From: CAYRFE01 sp964423645 [NCBI: uncultured bacterium]
GTDB taxonomy: Bacteria; Macinerneyibacteriota; Macinerneyibacteria; Macinerneyibacteriales
Assembly: GCA_964423645.1 (NCBI GenBank)
Contig: CAYRFE010000016.1
Coordinates: 19,252 to 83,251, forward strand
Direction of reading: 5' to 3'
DNA: 64,000 bases
Shown here: positions 1 through 8,129 of the stretch, piece by piece
How the letters are laid out: every line of letters begins with the position of its first letter
Numbering within the stretch: position 1 is the stretch's first letter
Translations under genes and position numbers: made by a program
The notes under the pieces: generated by a model
What the model was told of the DNA's origin: nothing
Seen by the model: only the letters and a program-made list of their open reading frames with translations
Database searches by the model: none

Positions 1-299
1 ACGGCAATGACAATACCATACCCAAACAGTGCGATACAATTAAATATAATAAGTGCTTTTTTATATCCGTATTTTGTCGATATCCATCCTCCGGGAAACG
101 AATACAGCGCTGACAACAGGACATCAAGACCGTTCAATAATCCGGGAATAAGCGTCGATGCACCGAGTGCCAAAAGGTAAACCGGTAAAAATCGTTCGGC
201 CATTTTCTCGCCCAGACCGACAAAAACAACCATCACTAAAAGACCGACAATACTTCTTTTCAGTCCGAAGAATTCGATTATTTTACGTTGTATGCTCAT
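1..299 (-). CDS. MFS transporter, N-terminal part (runs off the window)
   Basis: Reading right to left from an ATG at 299, a frame stays open to the window edge and gives about 99 residues. It begins MSIQRKIIEFFGLKRS. Two hydrophobic segments follow, separated by a cytoplasmic-type loop with a G-G-W-x-S-x-K-x-G-Y-K pattern, which matches the loop 2-3 signature of major facilitator superfamily transporters. A GGGAG ribosome site lies just upstream (about 304-310). The protein is an inner-membrane secondary carrier. The substrate cannot be inferred because the rest lies outside the window. Confidence 0.8.
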   Translation of the reverse strand, partial: MSIQRKIIEFFGLKRSIVGLLVMVVFVGLGEKMAERFLPVYLLALGASTLIPGLLNGLDVLLSALYSFPGGWISTKYGYKKALIIFNCIALFGYGIVIA

Positions 300-347
300 T
301 GTTCACTCCCGATAAATATAGTCACGGACAGACAAATTCAATGTCTC

Positions 348-1136
348 TTATCCCTTCAACGCATAAAAGATCATACCAATATATTCCCACATAACCATTC
401 GGGTATCATTCAAAACACCTGCATCGGGAACCAGCGATAACAGACTAAATCTATATTCACCACGCACATCACAAGTTGCAGGTATAACATTCATGCCGAA
501 TTTTTTAAAAACACGAACTGAGCGTTGCATATGCAATGATGAGGTAACTAAAAAAACTGATCCTGCATTATGTGTTTCAACAAGAGGTCGCACATACAGC
601 GCATTTTCATAGGTCGTCTTGCTCTTATTTTCACTGACTATATCACATTCGGGTATACCCATCGATATGAGCCACTCTTTATAGACATCGCTTTCTGCAT
701 GAATATTTCCGAAAAATACCCCTCCCGTGAGAATAATCATGCATGAATCACCGTGATCAATGATCTTACGGTATAATCGCACTGCTTCAACTAAACGAAC
801 AACACCATATTCCGACGGTGCGGCATTGAGCGACGAGAAACTCATCGGTACATTTTCATGGATTCCGCCGCTTAAAACAATGACCGCATTTTTTGTACGA
901 AACATCTCGTGTGTTATGGTCGGATATACGGAAAGCCCTGAAGAAAATACATGCAGGAACGGGCTAATAGAAAAAATATACAATCCGGATGCTATACTGC
1001 ACATGATATAAAAAACATGAGCGCGTTTCCCGTTTTCTTTTCGTCGCAACAACCATGCACCATACGCACATGCAATAATAAATATTCCCGGAGGAAGAAG
1101 CCAGCCTATCACAAACTTATAGAGTATCATCATCAT
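348..1136 (-). CDS. DUF218 (YdcF/SanA/ElyC-like) membrane protein
   Basis: About 263 residues. The N-terminus has two to three hydrophobic segments (LYKFVIGWLLPPG onward). A DUF218 domain follows, with NAVIVLSGG, ILTGG, ESDVYKEWLISMG, SENKSKTTYENA and VTSSLHMQRSVRVF. This is the order seen in YdcF/SanA/ElyC proteins, which in E. coli are linked to envelope integrity. The chemistry of the domain is not settled. A longer frame starts at a TTG at 1196 with no ribosome site. I prefer the run of three ATGs at 1136/1133/1130, which is preceded by AAGAGAA and puts the membrane segment at the N-terminus as in the family. Confidence 0.85.
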   Translation of the reverse strand: MMMILYKFVIGWLLPPGIFIIACAYGAWLLRRKENGKRAHVFYIMCSIASGLYIFSISPFLHVFSSGLSVYPTITHEMFRTKNAVIVLSGGIHENVPMSFSSLNAAPSEYGVVRLVEAVRLYRKIIDHGDSCMIILTGGVFFGNIHAESDVYKEWLISMGIPECDIVSENKSKTTYENALYVRPLVETHNAGSVFLVTSSLHMQRSVRVFKKFGMNVIPATCDVRGEYRFSLLSLVPDAGVLNDTRMVMWEYIGMIFYALKG

Positions 1137-1316
1137 ACATATTCTCTTTTCATCATCTTTCTTTCGTATACTACCATGCAGACGCACGACTGACAATATG
1201 TTTTATTGGTTTTCGGACATTGATGCGTAACTTCCTGCAACAACTTACGCACTATTCATTTGTGCGATCTTTGTGAAATTCAATTTCCCGCTTGTTTTAT
1301 TTTCCTACCCACTACT

Positions 1317-1362
1317 TTGCAACAAACTACGGGGTATTTACCCCATTGAGGTAAAAAAATCC
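1317..1362 (+). repeat. Fragment of interspersed repeat family B
   Basis: The stretch with ACGGGGTATTTACCCC and the following GAGGTAAAAAA resembles the right end of the fuller copies at 26949-27068 and 59381-59505, which contain TTCGGGGAATTTAACCC and an A-rich end. It is short and diverged. The rest of the 1137-1393 gap shows no gene. Confidence 0.35.
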
Positions 1363-1393
1363 TGTTCGTAGCATTCAGTCCTTTGATACCGGA

Positions 1394-2248
1394 TCAGTCA
1401 GCGATACGAAAAACCTCATCAAATCGTTTCCCGTCCTTATTTTTGGCGGAGTAAATAATTTCATGATTGATCCCGATCTCTTTATCGTTATAAAGCAGGT
1501 CAACCCATAACACTTCGACATGTCCGGTATAATCATCTTCACCGGGTCTGCCTTCAAAAAATACTTTTTTTGCGGGTTTTTCAAAAAGATCTTTTACCAC
1601 ACCCGATACAATCTTCCCCTTTCGAGGGAAAAATACATTCTTCTCATCAAAATATCCGACATTATCGGAGTGTCGTTTTTCCCGAGGCAATGTGTCTGCG
1701 TTATATGATGCATCATCAGTAATAGTCACATTTCCCATGAGATCGGTAAACACAAATAAACCGTTGGAGCATTCAAATACTTCATGAAACATCGTATGAC
1801 TTCCGTATACAAGAATATCGATCGTCTCCTTGATCTCAATCCACTTATCGCGATTTGTTCGATAGGTTGCGACAACATGATCAAACTCCGCACGAGTGAT
1901 CAATGACGGATCAATAAAGTGAATTGAAAACATTGACCCGGTTTTCCCCGGGTTAAAATCCTCGCTATGGATCATTTTCAGGTATCGCACGGCTTTGGGT
2001 AAAACTCCGACGGTGCCGGTCAATCGGACAGGTTTTTCTCCGTTTCGTTGATAATAGAGATAATATGCATTCCGGTATGACAACTCAACAAATTCTTTCA
2101 CCCGTATCACATGAAGCTCAGCTCCATTATCACACACGGCAGAATATATTGTTTTTGTCTTTGCCGAAACACATGCGACACACACGAATACACTCGCTAT
2201 CACTGCGATAACGCCATACATGATCATACCTTTTCTCCGTTCATGCAT
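1394..2248 (-). CDS. Unknown secreted or lipid-anchored protein
   Basis: 284 residues. The N-terminal hydrophobic run (GVIAVIASVFVCVACVSA) could be a signal peptide, or a lipoprotein signal with Cys at about 23 or 26 under the relaxed spirochaete lipobox. The remainder looks like a soluble, mixed beta-rich domain with no motif I recognise. The start ATG at 2248 overlaps the stop of the upstream hydrolase gene by 8 nt, so translation is probably coupled, and an AAAGGA site sits upstream. It is the last gene of the SPFH-hydrolase operon. No function is assigned. Confidence 0.75.
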   Translation of the reverse strand: MHERRKGMIMYGVIAVIASVFVCVACVSAKTKTIYSAVCDNGAELHVIRVKEFVELSYRNAYYLYYQRNGEKPVRLTGTVGVLPKAVRYLKMIHSEDFNPGKTGSMFSIHFIDPSLITRAEFDHVVATYRTNRDKWIEIKETIDILVYGSHTMFHEVFECSNGLFVFTDLMGNVTITDDASYNADTLPREKRHSDNVGYFDEKNVFFPRKGKIVSGVVKDLFEKPAKKVFFEGRPGEDDYTGHVEVLWVDLLYNDKEIGINHEIIYSAKNKDGKRFDEVFRIAD

Positions 2249-3203
2249 AATATGGTCCTTTTTTATTTGTCGTACTTATGTGTACATCCAACCACGCTGC
2301 AATATCTTGAAAAATTTCATGCCGATTGATTTCATTGGTCAACTCATGACGCGCACTTGGATATAAGTGTAATGTGACATCATTGACACCCGTTTTTTTG
2401 AATCGTGCGTATATTGTTGTCACACCTTTTCCGTTATTGCCCACAGGATCACGGTCTCCTGAGATGAACAAAACAGGCAGTGAACGCGGCACACGCTCGA
2501 TCGTTTGAATTCTGCTTACATCACTGACAAGCGACAAAAGATCGGCATAAAATTGTGTTGTACAGATGAACCCGCAAAGGGGATCATTAATATAATCATC
2601 AACTTCTTGATTGTCACGTGAAAGCCAATCAAATGCGGTTCGATTCGGAAAAAATGCACGGTTAAAATTACCGAATAGAAGTTTGTCCATCTGCGGACTG
2701 AGCGTTCGTGCACCGTAAAAAATTCGGTCGGCACGTGCGATGCACCTCGCCAAAAACCCTTTCACTCCGGGATCCCCGCCGGTGCCGGATATAATAAGCC
2801 CGGACAATGAGTCACCGAATTCTGCTGCATATTTCCTTGCGAGGAAGGACCCCATGCTGTGACCGAAAAGAACATGGGGTACGTCCGGAAATGCATCGTG
2901 TATATATGTTGCCACAATACGGATATCCGCAACAGCCTTTTTGATACCGTCTGTGTCGGCAAAATGTCCCTGCATATCACCTGCGGATGTCTTCCCGTGA
3001 CCGCGATGATCGTGCGCATAGACCGCATAGCCTTTTTTGAGTAAAAACTGCGCCAACCGTACATAGCGTGTCGCATGCTCTGCCATTCCGTGACTGATCT
3101 GCACAACTGCCCGCGGGGCACCTTCGGGTAACAACACATAACACGCTAATAGTGCGCCGTCGCACGAGGTCAGCGCAAATTCATCAAATGCGTCAACACT
3201 CAC
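2241..3203 (-). CDS. Alpha/beta hydrolase, monoacylglycerol lipase / S33 type
   Basis: 320 residues. The triad is visible: Ser116 in the elbow GHSMGS, Asp252 in SGDRDPVG, and His286 in SARHELTNE. An oxyanion HGM motif (38-40) and the HDHRGHG segment (64-70) are typical of Hydrolase_4 enzymes such as monoglyceride lipase and lysophospholipase L2. No signal peptide is seen, so it is probably cytoplasmic or peripherally bound and acts on acylglycerol or lysophospholipid esters. Its ATG overlaps the SPFH stop by 4 nt (ATGA), and the downstream lipoprotein gene overlaps its own stop. This suggests a membrane-lipid-related operon. The exact substrate is unknown. Confidence 0.9.
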   Translation of the reverse strand: MSVDAFDEFALTSCDGALLACYVLLPEGAPRAVVQISHGMAEHATRYVRLAQFLLKKGYAVYAHDHRGHGKTSAGDMQGHFADTDGIKKAVADIRIVATYIHDAFPDVPHVLFGHSMGSFLARKYAAEFGDSLSGLIISGTGGDPGVKGFLARCIARADRIFYGARTLSPQMDKLLFGNFNRAFFPNRTAFDWLSRDNQEVDDYINDPLCGFICTTQFYADLLSLVSDVSRIQTIERVPRSLPVLFISGDRDPVGNNGKGVTTIYARFKKTGVNDVTLHLYPSARHELTNEINRHEIFQDIAAWLDVHISTTNKKGPYYA

Positions 3204-4141
3204 TTGACGCCTCCGAGAATAAGCGGCATCCCGGCGGAGTTGGGCGATGTCGGTAAAATAACAAATGTCGTATTCTGTGAATTCGCTAATTTGGTATATG
3301 CTTGGATCGCTTCATGTTGCAAATAGTACGGCGTGAGAGTACTATTGATGATCGCTTGTGCGCGTGCGAGTCCTTGAGCTTCGATCTCACGAATTTCTGC
3401 TTCCTTTTTTGCAATATTCTTTTTATATTCCATAGTTTCTTCTTCTTGTTTTGCTTTCATTTTATTTTGAATGGCATCATCAACCGTTTTCGGTAATTTT
3501 ATATTCCGAATAAGCGCATTATCAATAATAATATGCTTGTTTTTGAGCATTATTGTAAGCTCTTCAATGATCGTAAGGGTAAAATCTTTACGCTTTTCGG
3601 TGTACATATCATCCATTTTATAACGCGCGGCCACATCACGAATGACTGTCCGTATCGCAGGACGAGTGATATTATATTCCAACATATACATATTCTTTGC
3701 AACTTTTTCGTACACTTCGTTTACTTTTTCGGGATTGACGACCCACCATACCGTCAGGTCGATCACGACCTCGAGCCCGTCGAGTGTTCGAGCGGTGATA
3801 CTGTCATCACCCTCCGGTTCGCCATCCTTCGGCGCGATCGTCATGGTGTACTCTTGAATACGAGTAGGATATTTTACAATCGTAACGAACGGGTTCACAA
3901 TATTGATCCCTGCTTTTAACGTACGATTTTGAACTTTTCCGAAAAACACCTGGACGCCAACCTCACCCGCATCAATGATGACCACAAAATTTGCAAGCAC
4001 GATGAAAGAGAATACGACTGCTAATCCGAGTGTGATTTTTGTCGTCGTTTTTCCTCGCACATTTTGGTCGGGAATCTTTTTCATTTTCGTAAATGCAAAC
4101 CACAAAGCCGTTGCAATGAAAACAGAAAATAACACTCCCAT
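3200..4141 (-). CDS. SPFH/prohibitin-family membrane protein
   Basis: 313 residues. A transmembrane segment at the N-terminus and a second one at about 32-55 are followed by the band 7/SPFH core (VVIIDAGEVGVQVFFGKV, GINIVNPFV, TARTLDGLEVVIDLTVWW). A charged alpha-helical stretch comes next (QNKMKAKQEEETMEYKK, AEIREIEAQGLARAQAI), as in prohibitins and HflK/HflC. Such proteins form membrane-bound ring or scaffold assemblies. It is first in an overlapping three-gene operon behind a good promoter (4189-4217), with an AAGGAGGAAAT site directly before the ATG. Confidence 0.9.
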   Translation of the reverse strand: MGVLFSVFIATALWFAFTKMKKIPDQNVRGKTTTKITLGLAVVFSFIVLANFVVIIDAGEVGVQVFFGKVQNRTLKAGINIVNPFVTIVKYPTRIQEYTMTIAPKDGEPEGDDSITARTLDGLEVVIDLTVWWVVNPEKVNEVYEKVAKNMYMLEYNITRPAIRTVIRDVAARYKMDDMYTEKRKDFTLTIIEELTIMLKNKHIIIDNALIRNIKLPKTVDDAIQNKMKAKQEEETMEYKKNIAKKEAEIREIEAQGLARAQAIINSTLTPYYLQHEAIQAYTKLANSQNTTFVILPTSPNSAGMPLILGGVK

Positions 4142-4188
4142 ATTTCCTCCTTCTTAAAATTAAACTTTCCCCCTTTTTTCACAGTATG

Positions 4189-4217
4189 AGTATAGCGGAC
4201 TAAAGAAGTTGATGCAA
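4189..4217 (-). promoter_or_regulatory. Promoter of the SPFH operon
   Basis: On the minus strand, TTGCAT and TATACT are separated by 17 nt, about 50 nt upstream of the SPFH start. Confidence 0.65.
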
Positions 4218-4266
4218 GAAAGAAGCAGAGAGAATGCTCAAAAATCAACGTATCAATAACAAATGA

Positions 4267-4296
4267 TTGACAATATCGTCATGAATCATGTATACT
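4267..4296 (+). promoter_or_regulatory. Sigma-70-type promoter
   Basis: TTGACA and TATACT are separated by 18 nt, about 50 nt before the start of the small membrane protein gene at 4345. Confidence 0.7.
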
Positions 4297-4344
4297 CAGA
4301 GTGCTTGACAAATGACATGCAAACAATAAGAAAGGATGTTTCAC

Positions 4345-4629
4345 ATGCAAGATCCTCACGGAGTAACGCCTTATATTATTCAATTGATCGTACTCGCCGT
4401 CGGCATTGCTCTGATCGCGAGCCATAAGCACTGGAGCGATCATGTGTTAGCGATTGCATCCGGCGTCTTCTTCATTAATATTTTTTGGATCACAATGGTT
4501 TTGGGGCACGATTTGAAAATATGGTCATTTATAAGAAATTCCCCTATCGGAAATATTTGTCTGATCGGCCTTCTTGTCGTCAACTTATTATTCATCGCAC
4601 TACGCGCATTAATAAAACTGTTTTTTTGA
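4345..4629 (+). CDS. Small three-helix membrane protein, unknown
   Basis: 94 residues with three hydrophobic segments: YIIQLIVLAVGIALIA, VLAIASGVFFINIFWITMVLG and IGNICLIGLLVVNLLFIAL. An AAAGGA site lies 8 nt before the ATG at 4345. The ATG at 4336 overlaps that site, so the later start is favoured. It is monocistronic behind its own promoter. No family is recognised. Confidence 0.7.
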   Translation: MQDPHGVTPYIIQLIVLAVGIALIASHKHWSDHVLAIASGVFFINIFWITMVLGHDLKIWSFIRNSPIGNICLIGLLVVNLLFIALRALIKLFF

Positions 4630-4767
4630 GGTCAACGGGGCAATTCCCCGAAAATTGCTTCGTCATTCTAATGTGAAGGTTCGAGGATAAAGACACGCGA
4701 TATGACCATTTTGTCTAGTGAAGAACATTTTATACCTCACGTTACAGTGAGCAAAAAATAGTTAACC

Positions 4768-4810
4768 AAGACCTTTGCAAAACTACCATTTTTTTGAATT
4801 CGTCCCCACA
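4768..4810 (-). repeat. Half copy of inverted-repeat family A
   Basis: AAGACCTTTGCAAAACTACC followed by a T-run and GAATTCGTCCCCAC matches, in reverse complement, the right end of the full element at 59217-59316. Most of the remaining 4630-5038 gap shows no gene I can support. A weak GC-rich palindrome (GGGGCAATTCCCC, about 4637) resembles family B. Confidence 0.55.
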
Positions 4811-5038
4811 ATCCGAGGCCATTTCAAAATAATCTGATATGTATCATACACCCACAACACTGCCTCTGGTAGAATCTGAACGGTGAGGAACAACGATCCC
4901 GATAGTATCTCGGTAAAGGATTTTATTACTGTCGCAGTCGTAAGACCGTCTCTTTGGAACTTAACATATGTTTCATTGTTTAGACAACAGATTAGATTTT
5001 CCACAGGTGTATTTATTTGTTATATCATAGGAGGTTGT

Positions 5039-6091
5039 ATGAAACGAGTTGTTTTCTTTGTATCGCTGTGTGTTCTTACGGTACTTTTATCCAATTGCGG
5101 CCGGAAAAGTGAAGTACTCGGTACATTTAAAGAGATCGGACGGTTTACGTTAAAAACATCAAATCAATTCGCGTCGATAAAAGAATTCAACGGCAATTTT
5201 ATTGCTATCGACTGGGCAAAACCGGAACTGTTCATATTCGACAAAACCGGAGAGGTGATTTCCGTTTACAATAAAGTCGGAAAAGGCCCGGGAGAACTCG
5301 GACAATTCGGCGTAGATATTATCGGTACTATCGGTACAACGATCTTTCTTAGTGACAGATTTGGCAATAAAATAATGATGTATACCTATGACGAGGTCAA
5401 AAAGACCATTACTTTTTCAGATGAATTCCCGATCAATGAGGGAAGAGTAAATGCGGCGGCCATCGGTGAAGACGGATTGATCTATTGCAATGTTGGTGCC
5501 AAAGATTATAAATATTACGCATTCGACAGTAAAGGCGTAGTGGTAAAAAAACTCGTTAAAAGCAATCCCGACGAAAAAAAACCTGCAATGGCTGAAGCAA
5601 TGATTGATAACATGCGCTATGAAATTAAAAACAAGAACGGACTTTTTTCAGTCGGCTATATGACTTATACTCTTGATTTTTACAATGCCGATAAAAACGG
5701 AGACTATGTGCCGTTATACCACGGTTTACCGAAATATGTCTTTAAAAAAGACAATTACACATTGGATACAACAGCGAATTCGATCAGTATGACCGGTGAA
5801 CCGGGGATCAACGGTATTTTTGAACTCGCCGATTACTTTATATTCATGGTTATCTCTGACGAAAAAGATGAAAACGTTTTTATTCAGGCATATAACGGTA
5901 ACGGCGAATATGTCGGTAAATATTCTTTTGATACTCCTGCAAAAAAAACAACTATTATGATCGTCGGTTCAAATAAAAGTGACGTTCTTTATATTGTTCA
6001 GAATTCCGACGATACCAAAGAAAAAGCAGACACCGCATTTCATGAAATTATCATAGCCAAATTACACGACTCGAAAAATCGCACGCACTAA
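5039..6091 (+). CDS. 6-bladed beta-propeller lipoprotein
   Basis: 350 residues. The signal peptide MKRVVFFVSLCVLTVLLSNC ends in a lipobox with Cys20. The body has repeating beta strands and the phrase VGKGPGELGQFG, typical of the 6-bladed beta-propeller family common in Bacteroidota and some spirochaetes. The family is usually periplasmic or surface exposed, without a defined reaction. A GGAGG site sits 4-8 nt before the ATG at 5039. A longer in-frame start at 4883 would bury the signal peptide and was not used. A paralogue of nearly equal length (352 residues) lies at 24352-25410. Confidence 0.85.
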   Translation: MKRVVFFVSLCVLTVLLSNCGRKSEVLGTFKEIGRFTLKTSNQFASIKEFNGNFIAIDWAKPELFIFDKTGEVISVYNKVGKGPGELGQFGVDIIGTIGTTIFLSDRFGNKIMMYTYDEVKKTITFSDEFPINEGRVNAAAIGEDGLIYCNVGAKDYKYYAFDSKGVVVKKLVKSNPDEKKPAMAEAMIDNMRYEIKNKNGLFSVGYMTYTLDFYNADKNGDYVPLYHGLPKYVFKKDNYTLDTTANSISMTGEPGINGIFELADYFIFMVISDEKDENVFIQAYNGNGEYVGKYSFDTPAKKTTIMIVGSNKSDVLYIVQNSDDTKEKADTAFHEIIIAKLHDSKNRTH

Positions 6092-6094
6092 TCA

Positions 6095-6114
6095 AGGGGC
6101 GGTTATCCGCCCTT
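6095..6114 (+). terminator. Hairpin after the propeller gene
   Basis: GGGGCGG-TTAT-CCGCCC forms an 8-bp stem with a 4-nt loop 4 nt after the stop codon. There is no proper T-run, so it is either a weak terminator or an mRNA-stabilising hairpin. Confidence 0.4.
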
Positions 6115-6142
6115 CAGAAATCGCGAAACTCCTTTTTTGCGA

Positions 6143-6439
6143 TTATCGAATCAGCGGTTTCTGCTGTTCGTTATACAAGTTGATGCGATGTAATCCCACT
6201 ATTGCATCATGGCATTGTGTACAATAAAAACCTTCCTCCGTGCCGGAACGTTGATCATCATTACAGTGATGTATTACATAATCGGGGAGATTCAGTCGTT
6301 CGCGTAATGTATCAATTTCAAGATAACAATCGAAATAGACCCACTCACGGCAATTGTCACTCCACGGTTGTCCGCGATAGGTTTCTTTTACGCCAAGACG
6401 CTGAAGTTCATCTTCAAGCGGTCTGAGATGTTCACACAT
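6143..6439 (-). CDS. Small Cys/His-rich conserved protein
   Basis: 98 residues starting MCEHLRPLEDEL. It contains SDNCREWVYFDCYL, VIHHCNDD, GFYCTQCHD and VGLH. These conserved Cys and His residues suggest a structural metal site, possibly zinc. I recall proteins of this size and pattern annotated as hypothetical in several phyla. An AAAGGGGTG site precedes the ATG at 6439. A longer frame (6460) lacks one. It lies just downstream of ogt on the same strand, separated by 48 nt. The function is unknown. Confidence 0.75.
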   Translation of the reverse strand: MCEHLRPLEDELQRLGVKETYRGQPWSDNCREWVYFDCYLEIDTLRERLNLPDYVIHHCNDDQRSGTEEGFYCTQCHDAIVGLHRINLYNEQQKPLIR

Positions 6440-6487
6440 AGCACCCCTTTCCCGCGACACAGCACCGGTGACAATCCCGAAACATTT

Positions 6488-7003
6488 TCATGAATGAGTA
6501 TAGCTTCCTTCAAGTGTCAGTAGTTTCATTTTGGTCGAGAGACCACCCGCATAGCCGGTTAATTCGCCGTTTGAGCCGATGATCCGGTGACAAGGAATAA
6601 ATATCGCAATCGCATTTGCTCCGTTTGCAGACGCCACGGCACGGACGGCATTGTCATTGCCTAAGCGTTTTGCCAAACCTGCGTAGGTTTCCGTTTTCCC
6701 GTATGGTATCTGCAGCAATTCTTCCCAAACATATTTTTGAAAATCGGTACCCGCAGTGAGTGTAGGGACAGTGAATGTTGTTCGCGTGCCGGCGAAATAT
6801 TCGTCAAGTTCCTTACGTGCCTGATCTGTTACAATCGTGTGTTTCTCTTTATATTCCGCATCCAATGCTTTGCAGACTCGTCTATCAATAGCCGCACGCA
6901 TTTTCCTGTACCGCCAGTCGCACAAGCATAACATGTCATCGAACGAGCCGAGTATCAATTCACCAAAAGGAGACGAGTAAGTGGATATCGCTATTTCATT
7001 CAT
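6488..7003 (-). CDS. ogt: Methylated-DNA--protein-cysteine S-methyltransferase
   Basis: 171 residues. The active-site motif IPCHRIIG contains the acceptor Cys138. The N-terminal part and the helix-turn-helix region (YGKTETYAGLAKRLGN, NAVRAVASANGAN) follow the Ogt/AGT order. The enzyme takes the alkyl group from O6-alkylguanine or O4-alkylthymine in DNA onto its own cysteine, a suicide repair reaction in the cytoplasm. The length is normal for the family. It follows the DUF1361 gene closely (9 nt gap) and may be co-transcribed with it. Confidence 0.95.
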   Translation of the reverse strand: MNEIAISTYSSPFGELILGSFDDMLCLCDWRYRKMRAAIDRRVCKALDAEYKEKHTIVTDQARKELDEYFAGTRTTFTVPTLTAGTDFQKYVWEELLQIPYGKTETYAGLAKRLGNDNAVRAVASANGANAIAIFIPCHRIIGSNGELTGYAGGLSTKMKLLTLEGSYTHS

Positions 7004-7012
7004 ACAGAACCG

Positions 7013-7702
7013 TCACTTTCTTTTTGGTGCGTTCATGTTTTTAAAAAGATTCATGGAAAAATACATCATGTTCAGCAAGATTCCCATAAAAAGTGTCATA
7101 CCCCATGTACGAGGGTAATCGAACGGATTGGCAAAACGGTCGATAATATCGTTGAACAATCCGAAGGGATTACTCACAATATCCCAACTGTTCCATCGCA
7201 GATATCTGCCGAGATATACGCCGAAGCTTGCTAAAAAAAGACATGAAACGGATATAACGGTAACAATCTTTGCGCTTATGGATGTTTTCAATATTGATTC
7301 GATGTCCATCAGGCTGATAAATCCAAACATGAGACCGGTCCAGGCAAACGACAAAATGACGATCAGATCAAACCAGATCGGCACACCGATACGCGCCTGC
7401 AGATGGAAGAGATCAGTAAGAATATACGGGGAATTAGGAAAAAACAAAAGCCAGACTCCCATGAGCAATATAATGTAGAAAGGTTTTGTTTTTTTATAGA
7501 TAACAAGCAAAGAACTTATCAGCCAGGGAATAAAGGCAAGAAACAGATTCCAAATCAAAAAAAAGAACGTTAATCTGTCGGATATAATGATGCGAAATAC
7601 CGATAATGAAAAACAAAACAATGACATGCCTGTTAAAAAAAGTGTCATGGTAAAACGGTCATATTTTTTCAGTTTTTCGATTAAAGAAAGTGACGTGCCC
7701 AT
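7013..7702 (-). CDS. DUF1361 integral membrane protein
   Basis: 229 residues with about six hydrophobic segments. It carries the DUF1361 landmarks FFPNSPYILTDLFHL and LGRYLRWNSWD. The biochemical role of the family is unknown. The start at 7702 is chosen because GGAAAGGA lies just upstream and the protein then begins MGTSLSLIEKLKKYDR. A longer frame to 7831 adds a Cys-rich tail with no ribosome site. Confidence 0.85.
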   Translation of the reverse strand: MGTSLSLIEKLKKYDRFTMTLFLTGMSLFCFSLSVFRIIISDRLTFFFLIWNLFLAFIPWLISSLLVIYKKTKPFYIILLMGVWLLFFPNSPYILTDLFHLQARIGVPIWFDLIVILSFAWTGLMFGFISLMDIESILKTSISAKIVTVISVSCLFLASFGVYLGRYLRWNSWDIVSNPFGLFNDIIDRFANPFDYPRTWGMTLFMGILLNMMYFSMNLFKNMNAPKRK

Positions 7703-7827
7703 ATGATCCTTTCCAGTTGATCGGTAACAGTGAAAGCATACCGTACAATGAGGGGAAAAGCAAGATGGGGGTGAGTATAAGGTATGACTAAATTGCGCTA
7801 TTTTCGCGTAAATGTCTGCGTTATGCG

Positions 7828-8067
7828 TCAAAACAGTTCGAGGTTTTTTTCAAAGTCGCTTTGTGCCGTTCCGACTATGATAAAATCTTCTTTTTTCCTA
7901 GGAATTACGCCTTTTAATTTTAAACCCTGGATAGTAAAACCTTGCGTAACTTTGTCATACGGTTGAAATCCCTGAAACGTGGCGGCAGGCTCGAATCCTT
8001 CAGGCGGATTTGAAAATATATAACGATGCTTGTTTTTACTGTGGGCAAATACTAAATTATCACTCAA
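7828..8067 (-). pseudogene. Possible C-terminal gene remnant beside the restriction island
   Basis: An open frame of 79 codons begins at a TTG with no ribosome site. The sequence is protein-like (HRYIFSNPPEGFEPAATFQG, LKLKGVIPRKKEDFIIVG), but I recognise no family. It sits 62 nt downstream of hsdM at the edge of the restriction island. It may be the surviving C-terminus of a gene cut when the island entered, or a chance frame. Confidence 0.3.
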
Positions 8068-8129
8068 GTGGAACGTGGGACAGTTGTTATATGCTTATGA
8101 AAAAATGTTGGCAATATGCGTGATGTTTT

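Noticed and set aside
4783-5004. 73-codon minus-strand frame and the plus-strand extension before 5039
   Set aside because: Part of it lies in a family A half repeat. The lipoprotein signal and GGAGG site fix the true plus-strand start at 5039.
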